Origin: Ciceribacter sp. T2.26MG-112.2 | GTDB taxonomy: Bacteria > Pseudomonadota > Alphaproteobacteria > Rhizobiales > Rhizobiaceae | Length of the DNA: 64,000 bases | Assembly (NCBI RefSeq): GCF_900492205.1 | Contig: NZ_UEYQ01000001.1 | Coordinates: 310,001 to 374,000, forward strand | Direction: 5' to 3' | Shown: piece after piece, positions 35,756 to 44,502 of the stretch | Position numbering within the stretch: position 1 is the first letter of the stretch | Layout: each line of letters starts with the position of its first letter | The notes under the pieces: generated by a model | Seen by the model: only the letters and a program-made list of their open reading frames with translations | The model's database searches: none | What the model was told of the DNA's origin: nothing | Program-made: the position numbers and the translations under genes

Positions 35756-37459
35756 ATGTCTGTTTCTACTCCCTCGCGCGATGATTTCGCGGCAATGCTC
35801 GAAGAGTCCTTTGCCAAGACCGATCTGGCAGAAGGCTATGTCACCAAGGGCATCATCACGGCCATCGAGAAGGATGTCGCGATCGTCGACGTCGGCCTCA
35901 AGGTCGAAGGCCGGATCGCGCTCAAGGAATTCGGCGCCCGTGCCAAGGACGGCACGCTGAAGGTCGGCGACGAAGTCGAAGTCTATGTCGAGCGCATCGA
36001 AAACGCTCTCGGCGAAGCTGTTCTGTCGCGCGAAAAGGCTCGTCGCGAAGAAAGCTGGATCAAGCTCGAAGCCAAGTTCGAAGCCGGCGAGCGCGTTGAA
36101 GGCGTCATCTTCAACCAGGTCAAGGGCGGCTTCACGGTTGACCTCGACGGCGCCGTTGCCTTCCTTCCGCGTTCGCAGGTGGACATTCGTCCGATCCGCG
36201 ACGTTACCCCGCTGATGCACAACCCGCAGCCCTTCGAAATCCTCAAGATGGACAAGCGTCGCGGCAACATTGTTGTTTCGCGCCGTACGGTTCTCGAAGA
36301 GTCGCGTGCCGAGCAGCGTTCTGAAATCGTTCAGAACCTCGAAGAAGGCCAGGTTGTTGACGGCGTCGTCAAGAACATCACCGATTACGGTGCGTTCGTT
36401 GACCTCGGCGGCATCGACGGCCTGCTGCACGTCACCGACATGGCATGGCGTCGCGTCAACCATCCTTCGGAAATCCTGTCCATCGGCCAGTCGGTCAAGG
36501 TTCAGATCATCCGTATCAACCAGGAAACCCACCGCATCTCGCTCGGCATGAAGCAGCTCGAGTCGGATCCGTGGGATGGCATCGCCGCCAAGTACCCGGT
36601 TGGCAAGAAGATCTCCGGTACCGTCACGAACATCACCGACTACGGTGCGTTCGTCGAGCTGGAGCCGGGCATCGAAGGCCTGATCCACATCTCGGAAATG
36701 TCCTGGACGAAGAAGAACGTTCATCCCGGCAAGATCCTTTCGACCACGCAGGACGTCGACGTCGTCGTTCTCGAAGTCGATCCGTCGAAGCGCCGTATCT
36801 CGCTCGGTCTCAAGCAGACCCTCGAGAACCCGTGGCAGGCATTTGCCTACAGCCACCCGGCCGGCACCGAAGTCGAAGGCGAAGTCAAGAACAAGACCGA
36901 ATTCGGCCTGTTCATCGGCCTCGAAGGCGACGTCGACGGCATGGTTCACCTCTCCGACCTCGACTGGAACCGTCCGGGCGAACAGGTCATCGAGGAGTTC
37001 AACAAGGGTGACGTGGTCAAGGCCGTCGTTCTCGACGTCGACGTCGAGAAGGAACGCATCTCGCTCGGCATCAAGCAGCTCGGCAAGGACTCGGTCGGTG
37101 ACGCCGCCGCTTCCGGCGACCTGCGCAAGAACGCCGTCGTCTCGTGCGAAGTCATCGGCATCAACGATGGCGGTATCGAAGTGAAGCTCGTCAACCACGA
37201 AGACATCACCTCGTTCATCCGTCGTGCCGATCTCTCCCGCGACCGCGACGAGCAGCGTCCGGAACGCTTCTCGGTCGGCCAGACCGTCGATGCCCGCGTG
37301 ACCAACTTCTCCAAGAAGGATCGCAAGGTCATGCTGTCGATCAAGGCCCTGGAAATCGCTGAAGAGAAGGAAGCCGTCGCACAGTTCGGTTCGTCCGACT
37401 CGGGCGCTTCGCTCGGCGACATCCTCGGCGCGGCTCTGAAGAACCGCGGCGGCGAATAA
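35756..37459 (+). CDS. rpsA: 30S ribosomal protein S1
   Basis: A 567-residue S1 that binds mRNA leaders and brings them to the 30S subunit. Six S1 repeats are visible, beginning near residues 28, 115, 200, 285, 372 and 458. Repeats 3 and 4 are the most regular (VVKNITDYGAFVDLGGIDGLLHVTDM and VTNITDYGAFVELEPGIEGL, each split around the motif). The sequence uses highly biased, translation-optimised codons compared with its neighbours. A perfect 12-bp terminator follows. Confidence 0.98.
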   Translation: MSVSTPSRDDFAAMLEESFAKTDLAEGYVTKGIITAIEKDVAIVDVGLKVEGRIALKEFGARAKDGTLKVGDEVEVYVERIENALGEAVLSREKARREESWIKLEAKFEAGERVEGVIFNQVKGGFTVDLDGAVAFLPRSQVDIRPIRDVTPLMHNPQPFEILKMDKRRGNIVVSRRTVLEESRAEQRSEIVQNLEEGQVVDGVVKNITDYGAFVDLGGIDGLLHVTDMAWRRVNHPSEILSIGQSVKVQIIRINQETHRISLGMKQLESDPWDGIAAKYPVGKKISGTVTNITDYGAFVELEPGIEGLIHISEMSWTKKNVHPGKILSTTQDVDVVVLEVDPSKRRISLGLKQTLENPWQAFAYSHPAGTEVEGEVKNKTEFGLFIGLEGDVDGMVHLSDLDWNRPGEQVIEEFNKGDVVKAVVLDVDVEKERISLGIKQLGKDSVGDAAASGDLRKNAVVSCEVIGINDGGIEVKLVNHEDITSFIRRADLSRDRDEQRPERFSVGQTVDARVTNFSKKDRKVMLSIKALEIAEEKEAVAQFGSSDSGASLGDILGAALKNRGGE

Positions 37460-37482
37460 GCCTCGACACGACTGAAATGAAG

Positions 37483-37516
37483 AGCCCGCCGGTCATCGAC
37501 CGGCGGGCTTTTCTTT
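37483..37516 (+). terminator. Strong intrinsic terminator after rpsA
   Basis: AGCCCGCCGGTC/GACCGGCGGGCT, a perfect 12-bp stem with an ATC loop, runs into TTTTCTTT. It lies 24 bases past the rpsA stop. Confidence 0.9.
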
Positions 37517-37560
37517 GGGATGAATGAGGTGCAGCAGGCGTACCCGGGCCGCCGCCGGCC

Positions 37561-39363
37561 TCAGGACCAGCCGGCCATCCGCCAATAGAGATCGTTCGGC
37601 GTTTCGCCCTCGACACCAGCCGCGATCTGGCCCGCCCCTCCGTCGTCGCTCAGCTCTTGCCGGGCGCCGGTGTCCTCCTGCTCCTCGCCCTCCGTTTCGT
37701 CATCGCCTGGCTCTTCGGCAAAATCCTCGGCACCATCGTCCTTTGCTTCCTCGCCCTGCTCGTCGTTGAAGCGGTGCTTCAATTCCATCTTCTCGGCGAG
37801 TTCGTCGGCAGCGAAGAGATAGTTGATCACCGGCAGCGGTACGCCTTCACGTCCGGCGACGGTCTGACGTTGCAAGGCGATCTCGGAATCGGGGAGTTCG
37901 CTTGCGGTGCTCTCCTGGGGCGATGGTTCACCTTCGACGCCTTCAGCATTGGCGGCGGCACTTTCCAGCTCTTCCGGCGCGTCATCGACAGCGTGCTCCG
38001 CATGACCGGCCTCCCCGGCACCGATGTCGTCCTGGCCTGCGGTGAGGCCGATGTCCTGCGGCGCTTTTTCATTCTCGGTGCTGCCTGCTTGCCCAAAGCC
38101 GAACACGCGCGCCGGATCGGGGGCGACTTCACCATCTGTCGGCAGAGGCGGAGGCAGAAGCGCTTCGGCGCCGCTCAAATCCTCCTCCGTCCAACCCTTG
38201 AGGACGAAAAGCGTCTCTGTCTTGGCTTGCGCCTTCGGCTGTTCCTGGGTGCCCGGCTGCTCCTCGCCAAACTCCGCCGACGGCAGAGGTGCAATCGGAT
38301 CAGCCTTTTCGGCATGTGAAGCGGTTTTGGAGGAAACCGGTCCGGCTTCGGCCTCTATCATTTCGGCAGGAATCACGCGCCCGACGGTCCCGGCGGCTTC
38401 GCCGGGCTCCTCGGCACCCCTCTGGTTCTGCACGATCAGCACATCGGCCTCACTGACACGCTTGCCGTCCTGGCGCGTCGTGAGGTCCTTTGGAGGATCG
38501 ATGCCATCGCTGCCCCGGCGCAGCTCCGGGGTCGCGAGTTCTGCCGGCAAACGTGGCTCTATACGCGCTCCGCCATGGGCCATCGCGGTCTGCAGCGCGC
38601 GGGCCGCCGCGAGCTTCAGTACCTTGCTGGATCGCTCGTCCGGCATGCTGAAAAGCCGGCCGCGCGCGACCGGCGCCATCGGGTCCTCGGGCACCTCGCC
38701 ATCGAACCGCATATTTTCACTTCGCGTGGCCTGCTGCTGTGGCACTTGCTGCGGCCGTGCAGGCGGGCCGCTCGGCTGCACCGTGGTAGCGGCGGGGCTC
38801 ATGGGGGCCGCAACGATCGGGGCCGCAAGCGGCATTGTCGCCGGGCGGCTCTCTCCCGCGTTCTGCCGATAGGACGTAATCACCGTGCGGGCGGCAAGAT
38901 CCTTGTCCTTGATGCGGTGAAGCTCCAGATAGATTGCAAGCGTGGCCGCCTCCGGCCCGGCCGGATTGCGGAAGGCTTCCATCAACGTGCGCAATTGCAA
39001 GCCGCCGAACATCTGCGACAACTGTCGCTGGACCGATTGCCGAGCCTGCGGCGCCAATTCGCCCAACGCCTGGACGAGACGCCCGATATAGGCCCTCGGG
39101 GCCTCGCCCTCCAGCCGCTCCATGCCGAGCCGAGCGCCCAGCAGGTTGACCAGCAGGACCAGGTTTTCGGACACCTGCTCCCGGCCGGACAGCATGAGAA
39201 GATTGAGGCGGCCGGCGATCGCCGCGCTCTGCTCCAGTGCGTTTGCGGCCTGCGGCACCAAGGGCCGCGGCCGGACTGCTTCCTCGGCCGCACCGTCGTG
39301 CGCGGCACGCGGGTCCTGGAAGGCCATGGATGAATTGGTAACGGCATTGACCGGAGGCAGCAT
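37561..39363 (-). CDS. Large low-complexity hypothetical protein
   Basis: A 600-residue protein I cannot assign to a family. Residues about 50-170 look folded and helical (SGREQVSENLVLLVNLLGARL, RLVQALGELAPQARQSV, AIYLELHRIKDKDLAARTVI). The middle and C-terminal parts are Ala/Pro/Glu-rich with long acidic runs (EEPGDDETEGEEQEDTG). The last residues, NDLYWRMAGWS, look like a conserved C-terminal tag. No signal peptide or membrane helix. The start is put at an ATG preceded by GGGGAG five bases away; 19 further codons upstream remain open (to 39420). A CtrA-like box lies about 145 bases upstream, which hints at cell-cycle or motility control. Confidence 0.65.
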   Translation of the reverse strand: MLPPVNAVTNSSMAFQDPRAAHDGAAEEAVRPRPLVPQAANALEQSAAIAGRLNLLMLSGREQVSENLVLLVNLLGARLGMERLEGEAPRAYIGRLVQALGELAPQARQSVQRQLSQMFGGLQLRTLMEAFRNPAGPEAATLAIYLELHRIKDKDLAARTVITSYRQNAGESRPATMPLAAPIVAAPMSPAATTVQPSGPPARPQQVPQQQATRSENMRFDGEVPEDPMAPVARGRLFSMPDERSSKVLKLAAARALQTAMAHGGARIEPRLPAELATPELRRGSDGIDPPKDLTTRQDGKRVSEADVLIVQNQRGAEEPGEAAGTVGRVIPAEMIEAEAGPVSSKTASHAEKADPIAPLPSAEFGEEQPGTQEQPKAQAKTETLFVLKGWTEEDLSGAEALLPPPLPTDGEVAPDPARVFGFGQAGSTENEKAPQDIGLTAGQDDIGAGEAGHAEHAVDDAPEELESAAANAEGVEGEPSPQESTASELPDSEIALQRQTVAGREGVPLPVINYLFAADELAEKMELKHRFNDEQGEEAKDDGAEDFAEEPGDDETEGEEQEDTGARQELSDDGGAGQIAAGVEGETPNDLYWRMAGWS

Positions 39364-39505
39364 GGCAGCTCCCCATCCTGCAATTGGCTGACGTATCACT
39401 GGCAATAACGGTTCGCTCATGCGACCGGATTGGACCCGTCGACGACGACGGCGCCTTCAAGGACGGCCTGCCCTGTCCTTGATCCCGTACCCTGCGGCAC
39501 AAGTG

Positions 39506-39524
39506 TTAACAAAGCATTAACCAT
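39506..39524 (+). promoter_or_regulatory. CtrA-binding-site-like box
   Basis: TTAACAAAGCATTAACCAT matches the CtrA consensus TTAA-N7-TTAA(CCAT) without mismatch. It lies between the divergent hypothetical gene and nadV. CtrA is the essential cell-cycle regulator of alphaproteobacteria. Which gene it serves is not decided by the sequence. Confidence 0.55.
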
Positions 39525-39637
39525 AATTGCGACGTCTTGCCTTGCCGCCCCAGTGGGTGTCGCGTACAGCTTTTGGCCAATGCCAATCCCGCACGAGCAG
39601 GATTACTGCCCGACAACAGATCGCCGGATGCTGCCCG

Positions 39638-41035
39638 ATGAACAACCAGAATCCCATTCTGAACACCGACAGCTACAAGCTGGGGCATTACCTGCAATAT
39701 CCCGAGGGCACACGGGCGATCTCCAGCTACGTCACGACGCGCGGCCATTCCTACAAGCCGGAGGTGATGTTCTTCGGCCTGCAGATGTTCCTGAAGGACT
39801 ACCTGTCGCAAGCCGTCACGATGGCCGACATCGATGAGGCCGAGGAGTTCGCCACGCTGCACGGCCAGCCTTTCGATCGAGCGGGCTGGCTGCGCGTGCT
39901 GAACGCCCATGGCGGGCACCTGCCGCTGAGGATCGAAGCCCTGCCGGAAGGGGTCGCAATCCGGCGCGGTGTTCCGGTGATGCAGGTGGTCAATACCGAT
40001 CCCCAGCTTGCCTGGCTGACCTCCTATATGGAGACGGCGCTTCTGCGCGCGGTCTGGTATCCCTCGACAGTCGCGACGCTCTCCTGGCGCCTGAGCCAGA
40101 CCATCCGGCCATTCCTCGAGCGGACTTCCGATCAAGCCGACCAACTGATGGCGACCATGGTCAGCGATTTCGGCGCCCGGAGCACGACCAGCCTGGAACA
40201 GGCCGCTCTTGGCGGGGTCGCACATCTGGTTCATTTCCACATGTCCGATTCGCTGCCGGCGATCCGCCAGGCGCGCCGCTGTTACGGGGCCCTGATGGCC
40301 GGCCGCTCGGTGCCCGCCTCGGAACACACGACGATGACCGCCTGGGGACAGAGCCGGGAGACGGACGCCTACTCCAACATGATCGACCGTTTCGGCCGCT
40401 TCGGCGCCTATTCGGTCGTCTCGGACAGCTACGACCTGCACAATGCCGTTTCGGAGATCTGGGGCAAGACGCTGCAGACCAAGGTGAGGGCTGCCGGAGC
40501 CACCTTGATCGTCCGCCCCGATAGCGGCGATCCGATCGACACGCCGGTCCAGGTCGTGGCCCAACTGGCCTATGCCTATGGTACGCGCCTCAACGGCAAG
40601 GGTTTCAAGGTGCTCGATGACACCGTGCGCGTCATCCAGTCGGACGGGGTGACGCTGCAGGACATACAGATGATCCTGGGACGCCTGGAAGGCATGGGCT
40701 TTGCTGCCGAAAACATCACCTTCGGCGTCGGCTCGACGCTTCTGCAGAAACTCAGCCGCGATACCCTGTCGTTCACCATGCTCGCCAGCGCCCTGCAAGA
40801 TGAGGCCGGCTCCTGGCACGACATCGGTCGCCGACCCGCCAATCCGCGCGAACGACCGCTGACGGCCGGTCGTCAGGCCATCGTGCGCGACGGAACCGAC
40901 ATTCTCGCCATTCCGCTCTCCGAGCTCGGACAGCGGGAAAACCTGCTCAAGCCCGTCTGGCAGGACGGACGGATTCTGAAGGATTGGGGCTTCGAAGAGG
41001 TTCGCCAAAACGCCGCTGCCGCCATGCAGCCTTAA
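39638..41035 (+). CDS. nadV: Nicotinamide phosphoribosyltransferase (NAMPT type)
   Basis: A 465-residue enzyme that couples nicotinamide to PRPP to give NMN, a one-step NAD salvage. It follows eukaryotic NAMPT rather than bacterial PncB: NTDSYKLGHYLQYPEGTRAI at the start, TMVSDFGARSTTSLEQAALGG around the nicotinamide/PRPP aspartate, SVPASEHTTMTAWG containing the active-site histidine loop, and RPDSGDPIDTP in the PRPP site. Start at MNNQNPILNTDSYK; the 37 open codons upstream include the CtrA-like box and look non-coding. In bacteria nadV is patchily distributed, so horizontal origin at some point is possible. Confidence 0.94.
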   Translation: MNNQNPILNTDSYKLGHYLQYPEGTRAISSYVTTRGHSYKPEVMFFGLQMFLKDYLSQAVTMADIDEAEEFATLHGQPFDRAGWLRVLNAHGGHLPLRIEALPEGVAIRRGVPVMQVVNTDPQLAWLTSYMETALLRAVWYPSTVATLSWRLSQTIRPFLERTSDQADQLMATMVSDFGARSTTSLEQAALGGVAHLVHFHMSDSLPAIRQARRCYGALMAGRSVPASEHTTMTAWGQSRETDAYSNMIDRFGRFGAYSVVSDSYDLHNAVSEIWGKTLQTKVRAAGATLIVRPDSGDPIDTPVQVVAQLAYAYGTRLNGKGFKVLDDTVRVIQSDGVTLQDIQMILGRLEGMGFAAENITFGVGSTLLQKLSRDTLSFTMLASALQDEAGSWHDIGRRPANPRERPLTAGRQAIVRDGTDILAIPLSELGQRENLLKPVWQDGRILKDWGFEEVRQNAAAAMQP

Positions 41036-41038
41036 GCG

Positions 41039-41395
41039 TCAGGGCGAAACGGTCCTGAACATGCGGTAAAGGCCGTTGTCGTCGGAATTGACCGCGGAAA
41101 TCTGGTCCGAACGGTCCGATCGCGGCTCGGAATGGCCCTCACCAAGCGCATCAAGCCATGTGGCCGGAACATAGGCCTTTTGCGCCGCGGCCGGGGCCTG
41201 CGGTTCCTCTTCATCGTCCCAAAGGATACCGGTGGTGGCACTCGTGGCGGGACTGCCGGCCTGTTCGAGCCAATGACTGAAGATCTCGCCGACGGCGCCG
41301 CTATCGCCAGGCGAATGTGCTTCGACCGGGCTCGCCGCACCCGTCCGGGCTGCGTCCGCAGGTTTTGTCGATGCTTCCATCATGGTCGCATTCAT
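41039..41395 (-). CDS. Hypothetical Ala/Ser/Asp-rich protein
   Basis: A 118-residue soluble protein without a recognised domain. The N-terminal third is low complexity (ASTKPADAARTGAASPVEAH). A short possibly structured stretch follows (GAVGEIFSHWLEQAG), then VPATWLDALGEGH, and it ends GLYRMFRTVSP. Such compositions occur in small rhizobial proteins of unknown role. It converges on nadV with three bases between the stops. Its composition recalls the larger hypothetical protein on the other side of nadV, but I see no real homology. Confidence 0.55.
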   Translation of the reverse strand: MNATMMEASTKPADAARTGAASPVEAHSPGDSGAVGEIFSHWLEQAGSPATSATTGILWDDEEEPQAPAAAQKAYVPATWLDALGEGHSEPRSDRSDQISAVNSDDNGLYRMFRTVSP

Positions 41396-41528
41396 GTCTT
41401 TGTTCTTGTTTCCGTGGCCCGGAAGGATGCGCCGGATTCGTTAACAAATGCTGCGCAGGCTTGACGCCATTGCCAGCGGCGACCGGACGCTCCATCTTTC
41501 CGTCAGGACAAAATCGTGACCGGATCAC

Positions 41529-41855
41529 ATGAGCTTTCGCCCGCCCTCCTCCTTCAGCACCTCCAATGGCACGGGCCTGCTGGCGCTGGACTACGAGCTT
41601 GCCGCCGAGAAAGCCGATGCCCTTGGCCGCGCCGGCCGGAAAGTGGAAGCTGCCCTCGCGGCCCTGGCGCAGGCAAGGGCGGAGGGTGTCGACACCCAGC
41701 AGACCCAGGTCCTCATCGACCAGGCCGCCGAGCTGGTCTGGGCGTTTTTCATTCAGCGGGAGATCTGCGGCTTTTGCAGCCAGTCGGATGCCGTCGAGCG
41801 TTACCGGATCCCGCCCGAGGTGCTGGCTCGGGTCGGCGCGGGGCCAAGACGCTGA
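41529..41855 (+). CDS. DUF6665-family hypothetical protein
   Basis: A 108-residue helical protein resembling a small rhizobial family now called DUF6665. The core is LDYELAAEKADALGRAGRKVEAALAAL (split across the motif), then LIDQAAELVWAFFIQREICGFCSQSDAVERYRIPPEVLARVG (likewise). The tryptophan and the RE-C-G pair are the conserved part. Function unknown; cytoplasmic. The family assignment is from memory of the pattern and not verified. A nearby GTG (41516) opens another frame and is not used. Confidence 0.65.
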   Translation: MSFRPPSSFSTSNGTGLLALDYELAAEKADALGRAGRKVEAALAALAQARAEGVDTQQTQVLIDQAAELVWAFFIQREICGFCSQSDAVERYRIPPEVLARVGAGPRR

Positions 41856-41895
41856 TGGAGTTCCTGTCCCTCGGCCTTACCTGAGCGAACAATAA

Positions 41896-42525
41896 TCAGC
41901 TATGGGCGAAGATGTCGGTTTCTTCCCAGCCGAGCAGATCGAGCTTGGCGCGTGTCGGCAGGAATTCGAAGCAGGCCTTGGCGTGCTCGATGCGTCCGTC
42001 ACGAACCAGCCGCGCGATCTGCTTGTCACGCAGGGCATGGAGGTAAAGAACGTCCGAGGCGGCATATTCGAGTTGTGCCGGCGACAGCATTTCGGCCGCC
42101 CAATCCGACGACTGCTGCGCCTTGGAAATATCCACTTCCAACATTTCCTTGAGATTGTCCTTCAGGCCGTGGCGGTCCGTGTAGGTGCGGCTGAGGCGCG
42201 AGGCGATCTTGGTGCAGAAGACCGGGGTGGTGGTGACGCCGAAGGTATGGAACAACACGGCAATGTCGAAGCGGCCGAAATGAAAGATCTTCTCGCGGCT
42301 CTGATCGGCGAGCATGGCGACCAGGTTCGGCGCCTCCTTCTGTCCGGCGGCGATGCGGATGACGTCGGCGGTTCCGTCGCCCGGCGACAATTGCACCACA
42401 CACAAGCGGTCGCGGCGCGGCACGAGGCCCAATGTCTCCGTATCGATGGCGATCGCGCCGGTATAACGGGCCGCATCGGCCGAGGAAATGTCACCTTCGT
42501 GATAGCGAATCGTCGCTGCCATCAT
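41896..42525 (-). CDS. RNase D-like 3'-5' exonuclease (single DEDD domain)
   Basis: A 209-residue exonuclease with only the DEDDy nuclease domain and no HRDC domain, as in the short alphaproteobacterial ribonuclease D proteins. Exo I is AIDTETLGL (D28, E30), Exo II is HFGRFDIAVLF and Exo III contains YAASDVLYLH. Full-length RNase D trims tRNA and stable RNA 3' ends; short forms degrade RNA or DNA 3' ends. Two adjacent ATGs begin the gene and GGAGACA lies just before the first. Confidence 0.9.
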   Translation of the reverse strand: MMAATIRYHEGDISSADAARYTGAIAIDTETLGLVPRRDRLCVVQLSPGDGTADVIRIAAGQKEAPNLVAMLADQSREKIFHFGRFDIAVLFHTFGVTTTPVFCTKIASRLSRTYTDRHGLKDNLKEMLEVDISKAQQSSDWAAEMLSPAQLEYAASDVLYLHALRDKQIARLVRDGRIEHAKACFEFLPTRAKLDLLGWEETDIFAHS

Positions 42526-42631
42526 TGTCTCCAGGTCGCAATCAATGTCGTTGCCGCCGGCTATAGCCGAAAGCAGCGCAAAGCACTACCGCTTTCGCCG
42601 AAGCGGACGATCGCCGGCGGCGCCATGCGGA

Positions 42632-44134
42632 TTACACCGTCGGCCGGCTCACCGGACCCTCGGCCGTCAATTCGGTGAAGGCCAGGGTCTGGTCGAGATG
42701 GGCCGCTCGAAGCGCCAGCAGTTTTTCCGCATAAAGCAGGCGAACCGCAAGGAAGGCCGGGTCTTCCGCGACATTGCGCAGTTCCATCGGGTCTGCCTTG
42801 AGGTCGAACAACAGCGGCGGCATCCCTCCAAAATGCACGTATTTGAATGCCTCGTCGCGTAGCACCGACAGGTTGCACTCATTGGAACGCAGGCCGAACT
42901 GCGCCTCCCGTGTAGCGTTCACCACGTCGCGGAAATCGAATTCGAAGAAGGCCGCGTCCCGCCAGCGTTCCGGTTCGTGACCGGTGACGAAAGGCAGGAG
43001 GGAGCGGCCGTCCTGGTGATTGCGCGGCATGAGACCAAGCCGTTCGCAGAGCGTCGGCATGATGTCGGCGGCGCTGGTGAACGCATCGACCTGCCGACCG
43101 GCGGCTGCGATGGCCGCAGGATCGCGGATGACGAGCGGGATGTGGTAGCTGCCGTCGTGATAGCCACCCTTGCCGAGGCTCCAGTGGTCACCCATCATTT
43201 CGGCATGGTCGGAGGTGAAGACGATGATGGTCTTGTCCCAATCGCCGCCGTCGCGAAGCGCCGAGACGATCCGGCCGAATTGGGCGTCGACCTCGGCGAT
43301 CATGCCGTAATAGGTGGCGCGGATGCGATCGATATCCGCAGCCGTCCAGTCGCTGACCGGCCCTTCGGCGCCAAGAACGAAGCTCGATTTCTGCTGGCTG
43401 GACATGGCGAAACGCAGGAACGGATGCACATCCGCCTCATCCTGCCGATCGGCGGCGCGGGCATAGGCCGGCCCGTCGCCGGGCGCGAACATGCTGGCAT
43501 AGGGTTCCGGCACGCAGAAGGGCGGGTGGGGCCTCAGGAAGGAGATATGGGCAAACCACGGACGATCCTGGATCTCGCGCCAGGCGAGGAAGGCGTCGGT
43601 CAGGAATGCCGTCTGCGTCTCGTCGCTCGAATAGGCGGGGGGAGCGCCCAGATGTTCCGTCCTATGAACATCACGGGCGAGAGCCCCGGTCCGGCCCTTC
43701 GAGCGCAGCCAGGAAAGCCATTGCTTCTCGTGCTCGAGCAGGATCTGGCCAACGGTGAAACCGGGCAGCACGCCCTCATAGCTGGTCAGGACCGGGTCGT
43801 GGGGATCGACAGAGCGCGGATCGGGCGAAACGTCGGTATAGCCGAACAGGGTCGGATCATAGCCTGCGCGGCGCGAGGCAAGCGCCAGGTTGTCGAAGCG
43901 GTCATCGAGCGGCGAGCCGTTCTGACAGACGCGGTGATTCGCCTGGTAAAGGCCGGTATAGAGCGTCGCACGGGCCGGCGAACAGGGCGCCGTGCCGGCA
44001 TAGTGGCGGCGGAACAACACGCCCTCTCTGGCCAGCGCATCGATATTCGGCGTCCGGACCGTCGGATGGCCGATCGCGGACAGGCAGTCGCCTCGCCATT
44101 GGTCGGCGGTGATGAGCAGGATGTTCGGCTTCAT
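42632..44134 (-). CDS. Phosphonate monoester hydrolase / arylsulfatase superfamily
   Basis: A 500-residue hydrolase of the alkaline phosphatase superfamily. The modified-residue motif CSPARATLYTG puts the formylglycine cysteine at C51. Metal ligands are D11 (ITADQWRGD) and the SDHAEMMGDHWSLGKGGYHD segment. The overall sequence follows Rhizobium/Burkholderia phosphonate monoester hydrolases more closely than ordinary choline sulfatases (for example GLYQANHRVCQNGSPLDDRF and KYVHFGGMPPLLFDLKADP, each split). Those enzymes promiscuously cleave phosphonate monoesters, phosphodiesters and sulfates. Activity needs a formylglycine-generating enzyme, not encoded nearby. Cytoplasmic, no signal peptide. 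Transcribed away from the sRNA locus. Confidence 0.88.
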   Translation of the reverse strand: MKPNILLITADQWRGDCLSAIGHPTVRTPNIDALAREGVLFRRHYAGTAPCSPARATLYTGLYQANHRVCQNGSPLDDRFDNLALASRRAGYDPTLFGYTDVSPDPRSVDPHDPVLTSYEGVLPGFTVGQILLEHEKQWLSWLRSKGRTGALARDVHRTEHLGAPPAYSSDETQTAFLTDAFLAWREIQDRPWFAHISFLRPHPPFCVPEPYASMFAPGDGPAYARAADRQDEADVHPFLRFAMSSQQKSSFVLGAEGPVSDWTAADIDRIRATYYGMIAEVDAQFGRIVSALRDGGDWDKTIIVFTSDHAEMMGDHWSLGKGGYHDGSYHIPLVIRDPAAIAAAGRQVDAFTSAADIMPTLCERLGLMPRNHQDGRSLLPFVTGHEPERWRDAAFFEFDFRDVVNATREAQFGLRSNECNLSVLRDEAFKYVHFGGMPPLLFDLKADPMELRNVAEDPAFLAVRLLYAEKLLALRAAHLDQTLAFTELTAEGPVSRPTV

Positions 44135-44468
44135 GCGATGCGGCTCCGGCGGGAAATCGTCTGTGGCTCCGGTCGAGGTTTCCACCGGCCGGCGCAGTTT
44201 CCCCGCTCCGCCGCAGTAAGCAAATGAAAAATCCGACATTGCCGACAAGCTGGGCTGGATGAAGAAATTGCCGCCGCTTGATCGATGGCTTGCCGCCAGG
44301 CCTCTCTGCGTTACAGCGACGAGCGGCACGCGAACCCGCCCAAGAAATGACCTGTTTCGGAAGGCGCCAACGCTTTTCGCCCCTAGTTTCAGGGGATTTT
44401 GGCCATCGCGAGGGCTTAGCCGCCTCCAAGCCATGCGAAAAACGCACTGCTGCATTGCAGCAATGAAG

Positions 44469-44497
44469 CTGGCATTCTCTGCGGATGCGAATATATT
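44469..44497 (+). promoter_or_regulatory. Predicted sRNA promoter
   Basis: CTGGCA (44469-44474), exact 17-base spacer, TATATT (44492-44497). The predicted start is near 44504, just before the first hairpin of the sRNA. Confidence 0.6.
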
Positions 44498-44502
44498 ACA
44501 AC

